From Solirubrobacteraceae bacterium (GTDB taxonomy: Bacteria > Actinomycetota > Thermoleophilia > Solirubrobacterales > Solirubrobacteraceae), in NCBI GenBank assembly GCA_017882455.1, contig JADGPL010000006.1:1-64000 (forward strand): DNA of 64,000 bases, given 5' to 3'. The translations under genes were made by a program, and so were the position numbers. The notes below the pieces were generated by a model. The model was not told the DNA's origin. It saw only the letters and a program-made list of their open reading frames with translations, and made no database searches. Below, piece after piece: positions 1-9,700 of the stretch (its first letter is position 1; every line of letters begins with the position of its first letter).

Positions 1-168
1 CCCGCCGACCAAACCCCCACAACCCCCGAGAACCAGCCAACGACGACCCAGCAACCCAAGGGACACCACCCTCAACCCCACTACCAGCCTCAACACTCAA
101 AGCGGCCTCCTTGCGTTCGCCACGGGCGACGGAGAATGCCCCAAGCCCGATCGAGAGATGTCGAAATT
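1..168 (+). other. possible 3' end of a plus-strand gene (Pro/Thr/Gln-rich tail)
   Basis: Frame 1 is open from the window edge to a TGA at 166-168 and would encode a Pro, Thr, Gln and His-rich tail of about 55 residues. The first ~110 bases are unusually C/A-rich and G-poor on this strand. All three plus frames are open here, so frame choice rests only on composition. No domain is recognisable. It could equally be non-coding skewed sequence. Confidence 0.2.
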
Positions 169-264
169 TGGTGACCGAGCACCGCCCGATCGTCGCCGAC
201 GGGCTCGGGCATAGGGCCAGGTCACGGCATGTGAAGCCCTTGTGTTCGCGGTCCGGACAGAGGG

Positions 265-297
265 CTGCGCCCGGCGAGCGAGGCTCGCCGGGCGCAG
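265..297 (-). terminator. strong hairpin downstream of the first PstS-like gene
   Basis: A perfect 14-bp inverted repeat (265-278 with 284-297) with a 5-nt loop lies about 55 bp past the stop codon of the minus-strand gene at 351. There is no T run after it on either strand, so it is a terminator by position and stem strength rather than a textbook intrinsic one. Confidence 0.6.
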
Positions 298-307
298 TCT
301 GTACGTG

Positions 308-353
308 GATCTGCTGCTTGCTGTCGCCTAGATCTGCTGCTTGCTGTCGCCTA
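308..353. repeat. perfect 23-bp tandem duplication across a stop codon
   Basis: Positions 308-330 and 331-353 are identical 23-mers. The copy at 331-353 contains the TAG stop (351-353) of the PstS-like gene; the other copy lies just downstream and carries a second TAG. It looks like a recent slippage duplication that did not alter the protein. Confidence 0.9.
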
Positions 354-1736
354 GAACTGAACCGCCGCCGCTCCGGCGATGAGCGCCGTGTCGACCGCGC
401 CCTTGGGCACCGCCAGATAGTCCGCACCGGCGAGCTCCGCCTGGCCACCCTTCTTGTCGGCGACGAACTTCAAGAAGTTGTCGACCGACGTGGCCTCTCC
501 CGGCGTGGTGCTGGGGAGCAGCGAGTAGGTGGTGAACGCCAGCACGTAGGTGAAGTTGCAGAGCGTGTAGCTCTTCTCCTTCACCGTCGATGGCGGGACC
601 GCCGTCGTCACTTCGTTCCAGAGCCCCGTCACCGATGGCGGCGGGAACGGGTTGGACCCATTGGTGTAGCCGGTGCTCTTGCAGTTGGCGCTCGCCGCGG
701 GACCTGTATCACCGTTGCTCGACGGATCCGCATAGGTCACTTTGGCTTTGGTGCCGCTGCCCTTCGAGCCGTTCTCGATCTCGACCCAGAACTTAGCCGT
801 GCCCGCGCCGTTTCCGGCCCCACTGAACAGGGCCGTTTCACGAAGTTCGGCAAGGTTCGAGTAGCCGATGCTGCCCGGCGTTTCTGAGACCTTTTTGGCC
901 TCTTCATTGTCGCCTTCCGCCGTCGTCTTGACCAGCGACAGTGCCGTGGGCCAGACGATGTTGAGCGTGCTGCCTTCCGAGAGCTGCTGCCAGGTCTCGC
1001 TGCCAGACGCTGTCGTGAGCGTCGATTTGTTGATCAGGTAGAGGTATTTCTTGAGAACGTTGGTCGTGCCGGCTTTTTCCTTGCGCACGACCGCCGTGAT
1101 CGGGTCCGAGGAGCAGCCGGCCCCGGTGATCGTGTCACCGTTGTCGGCTATCTGGCCCCACGTTGTGATCGTGCCGGCGTAGATGCCCTGAAGCGTGGCG
1201 TCGCTCAGCACGAGACGCCCCGGAGCCGGGGCGCTCGTCGCCGTGCAGCCGGTTGGGAGATTGACATAGACCGCGAGCGAGAACTGTGCGACCGGGAGCG
1301 TCTCGAGCGTTTTTTCGGTCGGGGTCGACTCCTGGTTGGTGATGTTTTTGACCTGGGTCGCGTTGGGTGCTTCCGCGGTCGCGACGTAGGCGTTGTTCGC
1401 GGCAAACCCGGTGACGGGGCCTGAGAGAGTTCCGGATTCGCCCCACGACTTCAGGCCGGCGCCGCTGCTGGTCCCGTTGTAGGTCACGACCGGCGATTCT
1501 TTGCTTCCCTGTTTGCCACTGCAGGCGAAGTTGTCGGTCGATTTGTTGAAGTTGCTCGTCCAGACACGCTGCGCGACGATCTCGACAGCAGCGCCCTGGC
1601 CGGTGATCGGCCCGCCCGAGCACTGCGTGCCGAGCGACGCACTCGCGGTCCCTGGCCCGGCCAGGGAAGCGATAGCCGCCGCGGTGATGATGCCCGCCGG
1701 CACTGTTCGCAGTCGGCGGGTGGTGATGACCTTCAT
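351..1736 (-). CDS. secreted PstS-like solute-binding protein (paralogue 1)
   Basis: This 461-aa protein has a signal peptide (basic n-region, Ala-rich core ending near ASAS) and no lipobox, so it is probably secreted or wall-associated. The body has PBP-like/PstS signatures: a GSGAG-like phosphate loop (SSGAGLKSWG), the LSDATLQGIYAGTITTWGQI segment and a GTTNVLKKYL motif. It is longer than usual PstS (about 350 aa). The ATG at 1736 is chosen because GGAGGT lies 9 nt upstream and the signal peptide starts there; the frame is open further upstream. It is paralogous to the gene at 2119-3489. A PHO-box-like pair lies 111 bp upstream. Phosphate binding is inferred from family; a non-transport role is possible, since no permease genes adjoin it. 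Confidence 0.8.
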   Translation of the reverse strand: MKVITTRRLRTVPAGIITAAAIASLAGPGTASASLGTQCSGGPITGQGAAVEIVAQRVWTSNFNKSTDNFACSGKQGSKESPVVTYNGTSSGAGLKSWGESGTLSGPVTGFAANNAYVATAEAPNATQVKNITNQESTPTEKTLETLPVAQFSLAVYVNLPTGCTATSAPAPGRLVLSDATLQGIYAGTITTWGQIADNGDTITGAGCSSDPITAVVRKEKAGTTNVLKKYLYLINKSTLTTASGSETWQQLSEGSTLNIVWPTALSLVKTTAEGDNEEAKKVSETPGSIGYSNLAELRETALFSGAGNGAGTAKFWVEIENGSKGSGTKAKVTYADPSSNGDTGPAASANCKSTGYTNGSNPFPPPSVTGLWNEVTTAVPPSTVKEKSYTLCNFTYVLAFTTYSLLPSTTPGEATSVDNFLKFVADKKGGQAELAGADYLAVPKGAVDTALIAGAAAVQF

Positions 1737-1846
1737 TGCAGGACTACCTCCGATCGAGACTCGTTTCCCCCCGTGCGCTGCCACGGGCAAATCCTCACCA
1801 TTCTGGTAAGGCTTGTCGGGAGTATTTCTCACGGTCTCGGTGAGGA

Positions 1847-1864
1847 TGTACAGTTCCTGTAAAC
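1847..1864 (-). promoter_or_regulatory. PHO-box-like direct repeat upstream of PstS-like paralogue 1
   Basis: On the minus strand two half-sites, GTTTACA and CTGTACA, are spaced 11 bp apart and face the gene starting at 1736. The pattern matches the 11-bp-phased TTCACA-type repeats found at other promoters in this window. One of the weaker copies. Confidence 0.5.
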
Positions 1865-2044
1865 ACGCGTGTCGCCGAGCGGCGGCCGCGGAAGGGCGCC
1901 GCGGGCCCCTTGGATCGAGCGGTTGTCGGGCGCGATCCGGCAGGGGCCGGTGGCATCATCGATCGGTGCCGCATGGCCGCCCCACGGCTGCACCGAGGCG
2001 CGCACACATCCGGCGGTGCGGCCCACCGACCGCGAGCATGAAAA

Positions 2045-2078
2045 GGGCCGGACCCCGCATACCTGCGGGGCCCGGCCC
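2045..2078 (-). terminator. intrinsic terminator of PstS-like paralogue 2
   Basis: A 15-bp stem (2045-2059 with 2064-2078, one G-U pair on the minus strand) with a 4-nt loop is followed on the minus strand by TTTT. It lies about 40 bp after the stop codon at 2119. This is a good rho-independent terminator. Confidence 0.8.
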
Positions 2079-2118
2079 GAACTGCATCTGCCTCGGCTCC
2101 CGGAGCCGATGGTCCCCT

Positions 2119-3489
2119 CTAGCCGATTGACGCGGCTCCTGCGACTGCCTCACTGGTGACTGCGCCCTTCGGCAGCGCCAGGTAGTCGTGGCCGGCCAGC
2201 TGTGACTGACCGCCCTTCTTGTCCGTCACGAACTGCAGGAACGCCTTGACCGTTTCGGTCTCTTTCGCGCTCGTCCCCGTCAGCAGGGAGTATTTCGTGA
2301 ACGCGAGGTCATAGGTCAAACCGCAGAGGGCGTATGCCTTCTGCGTCACCGACGTCGTCACGCTGTCCCACGGCGCGGTCGCTGCCGGCGGCGGGAACGG
2401 AGTGCCTTTCTGGTCCACGTAGGTCACCTTGTTGCAGTTGGCGTCCTGTGCCGTGGCGGTCGTGTCTTCCGCGCCCGTCGACGGGTCGGAGTACGTGGTG
2501 TTCTTGCCCTTGACGCCGTTCTGGAGCTTGGCCCAGAACGTCGTGCTCGTCGCCGGGGCGAATCCTTTCGCCCTGCCTTCGAACAGGTTGATGTAGCCGA
2601 TGCCACCTTCGGTCGCGAGGACTTTGGTCGCGAGGGCGCTACCGCCGTTGCCACCCGCGGGAGTCACGTTGGCGGCCGTCGGCCACACGGTGTTCAGCGA
2701 CCCCTCGGACAGCTGCTGCCACGTCTCGCTGCCTTCGGACGTCGTCAGCGAGCTCGGGTTGATCTGGCCAAGGAACTGCTTGAAGATGTGCGTCGTGCCT
2801 GACGAGTCCTGACGCACGATGACGTGGATCGGGTCCGCGCCGCAGCCGGTGCCGGTGATCACGTTGCCGCCTTCGGCTTCAAGCGCGCCCCACGTGGTCA
2901 CGGTGCCCGCGTAGATGCCCTGGAGCTCTTTGTCGGTGAGTGACAGGCGTCCGGCCGCCGCTGGGCTGGTCGCCGAGCAGCCCGCCGGCAGGTGCACGAC
3001 GACCGCCAAAGACTCCTGCGCGACTGGTACGGTCAGCAGGGTTTTGGTGGTCGGGGTCGACTCCTGTTTCTCGATGTTAGTGATCTGCGTCGCGCTCGGC
3101 GGTTCGTCGGTCCCGACGAATGCGTTGTTGTCCGCGAAGCCGGTCGTGGCGAATTTGCCGGGTTCGTATTCGGATTCAAGGGAGCCTTCGGCACCCCACG
3201 ATTTCATGCCGGCGCCGCTGCCGTCCGAGGTGTAGGTCACGGTCGGCTCTTCACCGGGGGTTTTGCACGCGAACTTGCTCGAGGTCACCGGGGTTCCGTT
3301 GAAGCCTTTGTCCCACAGCGTCTGCTGCGCGCCTTTCTGCAGCGACGAGCCCTGCCCGATGATGTTGTCACCGAGACAGTGCGACGTCGAGGTTTTTGCG
3401 CTCGCAACGCCCGGTGCTACCAAAGCAGCTACCGCGAGGGCCGCGACCGCGCACGCCATCAAGATACGGCGCGCAGATGAAGGATGCAT
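2119..3489 (-). CDS. secreted PstS-like solute-binding protein (paralogue 2)
   Basis: This 456-aa protein has a classical signal peptide (MHPSSARRILMACAVAAL..., cleavage near VASA-KT). It shares with paralogue 1 a DGSGAGMKSWG phosphate-loop motif, a LSLTDKELQGIYAGTVTTWG segment and an SSGTTHIFKQFL motif, all typical of PstS/PBP-like-2 folds. The start at 3489 follows an AGGAGGT ribosome site; the frame extends upstream without coding character. No lipobox is present, unlike the PstS at 27645. It is a single-gene unit ended by the terminator at 2045-2078. A five-half-site PHO box array lies about 180 bp upstream. Family assignment is firm; ligand is inferred. Confidence 0.82.
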   Translation of the reverse strand: MHPSSARRILMACAVAALAVAALVAPGVASAKTSTSHCLGDNIIGQGSSLQKGAQQTLWDKGFNGTPVTSSKFACKTPGEEPTVTYTSDGSGAGMKSWGAEGSLESEYEPGKFATTGFADNNAFVGTDEPPSATQITNIEKQESTPTTKTLLTVPVAQESLAVVVHLPAGCSATSPAAAGRLSLTDKELQGIYAGTVTTWGALEAEGGNVITGTGCGADPIHVIVRQDSSGTTHIFKQFLGQINPSSLTTSEGSETWQQLSEGSLNTVWPTAANVTPAGGNGGSALATKVLATEGGIGYINLFEGRAKGFAPATSTTFWAKLQNGVKGKNTTYSDPSTGAEDTTATAQDANCNKVTYVDQKGTPFPPPAATAPWDSVTTSVTQKAYALCGLTYDLAFTKYSLLTGTSAKETETVKAFLQFVTDKKGGQSQLAGHDYLALPKGAVTSEAVAGAASIG

Positions 3490-3662
3490 CGTTCTACTAC
3501 CTCCTGGTATGCAGTTCGCCGCCCCGGACAGCAGCGCCCCCCGAGATCGGCCAGAGTGGCAGCGTCTTGCTGCCGACTGGCACTCTCGTGAACTGACCCG
3601 TTGACAAGGTTGTCGAGCGGTGACTGTCCCGCCGTTTGCGGCTCGTGGGCCAGATGCTGATG

Positions 3663-3710
3663 ACACCTGATTACAGCGTGTTTACATAAGTTCACACGCT
3701 GTTCACATTC
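3663..3710 (+). promoter_or_regulatory. five-half-site PHO box array
   Basis: ACA cores occur at 3663, 3673, 3684, 3694 and 3705, i.e. every 10-11 bp, within half-sites TGACAC, TTACA, TTTACA, TTCACA and GTTCACA. This helical phasing on one DNA face is characteristic of PhoB/PhoP-type tandem binding. The array reads on the plus strand, opposite to the nearest downstream gene (start 3489). The rest of the 3490-3866 gap shows no gene. Confidence 0.65.
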
Positions 3711-3820
3711 GGCCGATACCAGCAGAACGGATGACGGGCCGCGCAACGGTGACGACGGCCTGGGCCGGAGCGCCCGCGCCGCCGGGCGGAGCCGCGTGAG
3801 CCCCGCCGCCGGTGTGCTGC

Positions 3821-3842
3821 CGGGGCGCCACGTGGCGCCCCG
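3821..3842 (-). terminator. 22-bp perfect palindrome after the NHL-propeller gene
   Basis: A 22-bp perfect palindrome centred at 3831/3832 sits 25 bp beyond the stop codon at 3867. Its position fits transcription termination of the minus-strand gene. There is no T run and no loop, so a protein-binding site is an alternative. Confidence 0.45.
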
Positions 3843-3866
3843 ACAGCTCCCGAGTAGACCTCTTCG

Positions 3867-6563
3867 CTAGTGGTGCTTGGCGGCGCGCAACGTGACGGTC
3901 GCCGTGGTCGTGTGGGTGGCGCCTGCCGGGTCATGGGCCACGAGCGTGGCTCGTGACGGGATCACGTGCAGCTTCGCCAGGAGCGAGCGCGCCTTCGCCG
4001 ACAGGTGCAGCGTAACGGTCTTGGTCTGTCCGCCCGCGACCGAGAAGGCGCCCGTGGCGAGCGTCAGGATCGACGCCTTCGCCTTGGCCTGATGGCCGAC
4101 GCTGGCCACCACCGCCTTGAGCGTCTTCAGGGTCACCGCGCCAGAGCAGCTGCTCTCGCCGGCCGGGCAGGACACCTTGAGCGTGAACGCTCCCGCGCTG
4201 CTCACCGACGCCGAGGCGCCGGCCAGTGTCGCGATCGGGACGGGCGGTGGTTTGACGACCACGTTGCCGAGGACACCGCCGCCTGGGGCGCCGCCTCCGG
4301 TGCCGCCACCGCCTTCACCGCCGCCACCGCCACCGCCGCCGCCACCGCCACCGCCACCGCCACCGCCGCCACCACCGCCACATCCGCTGGTGCAGACGAC
4401 GGTGCCAGTGGTGGTGAACGTGAGTTCCGTTCCCTGGCTCTTGCCGCTGGCGTTGGCAGCCACGAGCAGGAATTTGTATGTCGTGTGGGCGCTCAGCCCC
4501 GTCAGTGAGGCGGACACGGCGACCGGAGTGGAGCCCGAGCCCAGCCCGGCCGGCGAGCACGGTTCGGTGTGTTCGCTCACGCTGGCGGTGCCGTACTCGA
4601 ACTGGCATTTCGTCAGCGCGGCACCCTGGGGGTTGACGGTGCCGTGCGCGGTCGCCGTCGTTTCGCCCAGGCTCGTCGCCGCTTCCGTCGCGACAGCGGG
4701 TGTCGGGCCGGTCGTGAACGTCCCGTCGAGCCCTTCACCGGCTCCGCCCGCGTTTTTCGCGACCAGCCGGAAGTGGTAGGTCGTGTGCGCCGTCAATCCG
4801 GTCACAGCCGCAGTCACCGCGGTCGCGCTCGAACCGGATCCGCCCGGTTCTTTCTGCGCGCATGGCGCGCTCGCGGTGTAGGAGGTCGTGGTCCCGTATT
4901 CGAACTTGCATTCGCTCACCTTGGCGCCGTTCGGGTTGACCGTGCCGTTGAGCGTCGCCGTCGTGCTCCCGATCGGATTCGCTTCACCGGTTACAGCGGC
5001 CGGGCCGGGGGCCTGGATGTTGATTTTGCCGTGGATCACGAGTTCCGGTTCGGCCAGGACGTCCGTGTGGATCTTCTCGGTGACTTCGAGCGCACCCGCC
5101 TGGGTGAATTTGTGCGTGACTTCGGTCGTCTGGAACTCGTCAGCGCTCACCGTCTGCTTGGTCCCGTCGCCGAATTCCCATTCCACGCTCAGCGCGTTGC
5201 CCTGCGTCAGCTGCGAGGACAGCGCGACCGTGTCGCCGATCGGGATCGGTTCCGCTTCCGGGACACCGATGCCGTTGACGCTGTGCGTCGGTTTGGTCGC
5301 GCTCGGCTTCGCGCAGCCTGTGCCGCCCGGCCCAAACTCGATGACTTTGGGTTTGGTGAATGTCGAGTCGTACACGAAGACGTCGTGGTTCTTGCCGGCG
5401 GCGAGTTGAGACTGGGCGCTGTAGCCGATCTGGCACGGCCCGTTTTCGCCGACGGTCGCGGCGCTCTGGCCGCCCGTCCAGCCTTCCTCCACGCCGGCGG
5501 AGCTGAACTCGAGCACGCCGGGGTAGCGATAGCCGGTCTTTTCGCCGTTGAGTTGCTGCACGATGCCGGCCTTCGTGTAGATCGTCCCTTCAGGACCGAG
5601 GGAGAGACCTCCCCCCGCTTCCGGCAGCGGGTTGCCTGGGAATTCGACGAGAGTTTCGGATGCTGCTTCGAATTCGATGATCGGTTTGGGCGCGGTTTTT
5701 TCAGCGAAGCTCGACGGCACTTCGTCGATTTCGTCGACGTTGTCGACGAGCACCTTGCCCGCGGGCGTCACGACAGGAGACGTGGCTCCTTCGCCTTCGA
5801 AGTAGTTCGTGGTGTCCACCCAGCGGGGCTCTTTGCTCTTGCCGCCCAGTGCCCCCGTTTCGCTGACTCGCTCCATCGCGATCAATGTTTCGCCGAGGGC
5901 GTGCCCGGGGTCTTCCCCGCCGAGGAGGATGATGTCGTGGTTGGTCGGGTCCACGGCGATGCCCGCTGGTTCGAGCAGCGATTCGCCCTGTTTTTCAGAA
6001 AGCGGTTTCAGGATTTTCGGACCGGCCAGCACGCCCGTTTCTTTGCCCGTCGCGGGCGTCCCCGAGGCCGGCAGCAGCTTGCCTTCGCTAGGTTCGGTCG
6101 AGAATGCGTACAGATCCGCCGCGCCGACTTTTTCGGGGTCGATCTTTTCCGACGGGCGCAGCTCGCTGGCGAGCACGTACACGCGTTTGAGGACAGGGTC
6201 GATGACGACATTGTCTACAACGTCGGCTTCTTCGTTTTTTGCTTCGGTGTCCTGCGGCCTGAACTTCACAGAGGCGACGGCCGTGTACTTGCCTTCACCG
6301 TTTACCGTGAACTTCTGCAGACGGAATTCGTCCTTTTCGTCCGGGAGATCGACGACATAGACGCTGTTGTCGGTCGGATCCACACCCATGCCTGCCGCTT
6401 CTTCAAAGGGTTCCAGCTGACCGGTGCCTTTGCCCGCGGATCCGAAACTCGCGATTTCTCCGTAGTTGTCCGCCTGGGCCGCTCCCGCCGTCATGGCGAC
6501 CGCGAAGGCGCTCAACGCCAGCGTGGCTGTCAGGCGGCGGACGAGGCTTACGAGGTCAGACAT
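3867..6563 (-). CDS. secreted NHL-type beta-propeller with PKD and Fn3-like domains
   Basis: This 898-aa protein starts at the ATG at 6563 (GGAG upstream) with a signal peptide ending near AAQA-DNYG. The N-terminal ~430 residues carry NHL/SMP-like repeats with phrases such as GVDPTDNSVYVVD and GIAVDPTNHDIILLGG. A PKD-like module follows (WEFGDGT), then two Fn3-like repeats, each with a TVNPNGA/TVNPQGA plus CxFEYGT signature. Next is a poly-Gly tract of about 25 residues opening with CTSGC, and a C-terminal all-beta domain ending in HH. It is probably an extracellular or wall-exposed protein. A TTCACG pair spaced 11 bp lies about 155 bp upstream, so phosphate control is inferred. Catalytic function is not evident. 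Confidence 0.8.
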   Translation of the reverse strand: MSDLVSLVRRLTATLALSAFAVAMTAGAAQADNYGEIASFGSAGKGTGQLEPFEEAAGMGVDPTDNSVYVVDLPDEKDEFRLQKFTVNGEGKYTAVASVKFRPQDTEAKNEEADVVDNVVIDPVLKRVYVLASELRPSEKIDPEKVGAADLYAFSTEPSEGKLLPASGTPATGKETGVLAGPKILKPLSEKQGESLLEPAGIAVDPTNHDIILLGGEDPGHALGETLIAMERVSETGALGGKSKEPRWVDTTNYFEGEGATSPVVTPAGKVLVDNVDEIDEVPSSFAEKTAPKPIIEFEAASETLVEFPGNPLPEAGGGLSLGPEGTIYTKAGIVQQLNGEKTGYRYPGVLEFSSAGVEEGWTGGQSAATVGENGPCQIGYSAQSQLAAGKNHDVFVYDSTFTKPKVIEFGPGGTGCAKPSATKPTHSVNGIGVPEAEPIPIGDTVALSSQLTQGNALSVEWEFGDGTKQTVSADEFQTTEVTHKFTQAGALEVTEKIHTDVLAEPELVIHGKINIQAPGPAAVTGEANPIGSTTATLNGTVNPNGAKVSECKFEYGTTTSYTASAPCAQKEPGGSGSSATAVTAAVTGLTAHTTYHFRLVAKNAGGAGEGLDGTFTTGPTPAVATEAATSLGETTATAHGTVNPQGAALTKCQFEYGTASVSEHTEPCSPAGLGSGSTPVAVSASLTGLSAHTTYKFLLVAANASGKSQGTELTFTTTGTVVCTSGCGGGGGGGGGGGGGGGGGGGGGEGGGGTGGGAPGGGVLGNVVVKPPPVPIATLAGASASVSSAGAFTLKVSCPAGESSCSGAVTLKTLKAVVASVGHQAKAKASILTLATGAFSVAGGQTKTVTLHLSAKARSLLAKLHVIPSRATLVAHDPAGATHTTTATVTLRAAKHH
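4297..4383 (-). repeat. poly-glycine codon repeat
   Basis: An almost uninterrupted run of GGN codons (GGC/GGT) on the minus strand encodes a glycine linker of more than 20 residues, broken only by Glu and Thr near its C-terminal end. It separates the Fn3-like repeats from the last domain of the NHL protein. Such triplet runs are prone to slippage and assembly error, so the exact length is uncertain. Confidence 0.85.
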
Positions 6564-6713
6564 CTTGCTCCGATCTTTTCGCTGGTTGAGAATCCAGGCC
6601 CACTGAGGACCGACCCCACGGCGGTGACGCTTGGTTACCGGCCGAATTTCCCTGCCGGCATTGCCGGCCGCGGTCAATGCTGGCGGCCGAAGCGAGCGTC
6701 GTCGTGTTAAAGC

Positions 6714-6730
6714 CGTGAACAACGCGTGAA
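6714..6730 (-). promoter_or_regulatory. PHO-box-like pair upstream of the NHL-propeller gene
   Basis: Two TTCACG half-sites on the minus strand (6730-6725 and 6719-6714) are exactly 11 bp apart and point toward the start at 6563. The site lies in the 174-bp gap separating this gene from the FtsH operon upstream, where an independent promoter is expected. Confidence 0.55.
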
Positions 6731-6737
6731 GGCGCCA

Positions 6738-9700
6738 TCACCATGGCCGGCCCCTGCGATCTTGAAAACGTCGCTGCGAGCGCAGCGAGGAGATCGTCGC
6801 GGGCGCGAGGCGCACCTCGCGCCGGCGGCCCGGGCGACCGCGGACCGCCGCGCCGGCGACGGCCGCCAGCACTACGAGTCCGAGGATGTATGGAGCCGTC
6901 GGCTCGTGTTCGGGTGCGCGATAGGCTACCGCCTCGTTGCTGACCGACTCGGGCGCAGCCTCCTCTTCCTCTTCTTTCTCAGGCGCCTCCACCGGCGAGG
7001 TCACGGCAGAGGTCCCGCTCGGCGGCGTCGGGCGCGCGGGCTGTGGCAGCGGTGCGGGCACAAAGGCGGGGACGAAGCTGGCAAAGGACGGGGGCACGAA
7101 GAAGTTCGTGGCCGCAACCGGGTGCGAGGCCGGGGCAGCCGGCGGCGGGGCGGCCGGGGCGGCCGGCGGCGGTAGGGGCAGCGGCACGGCGGCGCCCGGC
7201 GGAGCGCTCGCGGGGGCCGGCGCCGGAGCGGGAGCGGGAGCCGGAGCCGACTGGCTGGCGCTCGAGAGTGGCGCTTTGGGAGCCGGGACGGTCCCGCACG
7301 GCTCACGCACGCTTCCGGGCTGGACGGTCACCGGCAGCGAGGAGGACAGCCCGCCCGCGGTGATCGTCACGATCGTGGTCCCAGGGTTGTAGGCGCAGAA
7401 CAGCCCCGACTGCGGGTCGGGGATCGGTTCGCCGGTGGGTCCCTGCAGCACGGCCAAAGGGTTGGACAAGGCAAGGTTGGGCTCGACGAAGTTGCCGACT
7501 TCCGGACGCGAGGAGGTGAAGGTGTATTCAGGGAACAGTCCGTGCGCGCAGGCGTTCCCGACGCAGTTGGAGGGAATTGGGATGTAGGGATCGGTTTCCG
7601 GGGTCGTGGAGCTGTTGTGGGCGACGTTGCCCGAGCGTGGGCGCCGAGCCAGTCCCTCGAAGCGCGCGACCTGACTGCGCCGCAGCAGCGTCCCGTCCTC
7701 GCCTTCGAGCGCCAGTTCTCCGATGTTGGGGACCAGCCGGACGCTGACGGGCGCCACGTTGGTCGCTGGGTTGCGGGCGGCAACGTTGATCTGCGCCAGC
7801 ATGAACCCGCTCGCACCGATGAAGTCGTTCAGCGCCTGCTGGGCGAAGCTCACGTATCCGAGCGTGCCCGAGCCGAAGGACGGGATCGAGCCCGCGCTCG
7901 TCTGCAGCGCAAGCGTCACGTTCTGTTCCGGCGAGTTGAAGAAGTAGGCCGAGGCGCCACCGGCAACGAGCAGCTGCACGACCGCGCTCGCGCCGGCTTC
8001 CCCCGCTGCCGCCTGTGCCCGAAGATCGGCGTTGCCGAGGACGATCGCGGGCATGCTGTTCGCCTTTGCTTCGCTGAGCTCGGCCGCGAGCCACACCAGT
8101 TGCGCTTCCCCGACCGGCGTGCTGTCGTCGAGCACGATCACGCGCACCGGGCCCGCCGGTCCGTTCGAGTTCATCGCGTAGTAGGCGCACTGGCTCCCCA
8201 CAGCGGCGCAGCTCTGCGCCGAGCGACCGGCCGATTCGAGCCCTGGAGCCGACCCCGCGTTGCCGAACGGTTCGGGGAATCCGCTGAAGGCGAGCGAGAA
8301 CGACTGCTCGCTGTGGCTCGCATCGAGGTCGGTCGCCGACGGAGCCACGTAGGTAGGCATCCCGCTGGAGCCGATGATCCCGGCGTAGCGGTTGAGCTCG
8401 CGTGCGTAGGGAACCTGAAGCGTCGCGGGCCCCGCGGTTTTGCCGGTGGTGACCCGCGCTCCCGTGTAGAGGAAGGCACGAACGCCCGTGATCTGGCCGG
8501 CAAGCTGGAGCGCGTGGCGCAGCCACACGTCCGGTCCGATCTGAGCCTGGTTGCGCTCAGCGCAGGGGGCGGCGCACTGGGCGCCGCCGGCGATCGCGAA
8601 CGTCGCCTGCTTCGGCGTCGCCGGCACCGGTGCCGAGGCGACGCCTGTCGGCTGGACGCCATCGGCCGGGTAGCGCCACACGTCGGCCGTGTCCATCTGT
8701 TCGTTTTCGTTGTCGACGATTCCCCCGACTGCCCAGCCCAGAGCTCCGCTGGAGTTGACCAGCAGCGCCGCCACGGGATCCGGCTGGTAGACCGTGTCGT
8801 AGCGTTCGTATTCCCCGGGCGGCTGCTGGACGTCGTTCAGTTCGTGCTCCTCGTCGCTCCAGCCCGTGGCCGTCTGGCGTAGCACCCCGGTTTCCTGGTT
8901 CGAGGACAGCGGATAGGGGTCGATCAGCGTCGGCGGGAACCCTGGCGGCGGACTGGGCACGTTGTCCACGGCAAAGGTGTTGGGGGCGCTGCCGACGGCG
9001 ACCGCGCGCAGCGCACCTCCTTCACGAAACAGCGCGACCGACGCCGGCGAGGCGTCAGCGGGATAAGGCGTCGGCGTGGCCTGCCACGCCGATCCGGTTG
9101 ACTGACGCTCATACACCTGCCCGCCTTCCCCCACGCCCGAGGCCGTGAAGGCCGCGCCGCCGTCGGGCAGCCCGGCGACCGCCCAGGGAGAGTTCTTGCC
9201 CATCACGGCGGCTGCGCCAGTGTCGAGGCGCCAGCCGGAGCCGTCGTTGACGATCAGCCCGCCTTCGTAGCGCTCTGAGGAGGGAACTATCTTGCGGTAG
9301 GCGACGATCGCTTCCGAGCCGGCGAAGGCGATCGAGGAGTAGCTCGCGCCCCGCGCCGACGGCGGGATGTCTTCTTCGGGTTCCTGCGTCCAGGTCTTGC
9401 CGTAGTCCAGCAGCACGCCGTTCTGCCCAACCGCATAGCCACGAGCCGAGTTGCTCGGATCGAAGGCGATGCCGAGCAGGTTCCCGCGGAAGTTCACGGG
9501 CGCCGCCGGATCGGGTTCCCACAGACCGGTTTCGCCTCGCCACAACCACATCTGGCGGAGGTTCGTGGGCGCGTCCCCGACCGCATAGGCGCGACCCGGG
9601 GTGGGCCACGCGACGGCTCGCAGCCGTGGGGTTTCGTGACCTCCGCCGGGGCCCATCAGGCTTTCCGGCACCCATCCCTCGCCCGGCTTGAAGCGCGCGA

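Noticed and set aside
4297-4383. CCGCCACCG repeats as an intergenic minisatellite
   Set aside because: They are in-frame Gly codons inside the NHL-propeller gene.
4569-6710. 713-codon plus-strand open frame
   Set aside because: It is antisense to the NHL-propeller gene. The product is Arg/Phe/Asp/Val-rich low-complexity with no domain; it reflects GC-rich third positions of the real gene.
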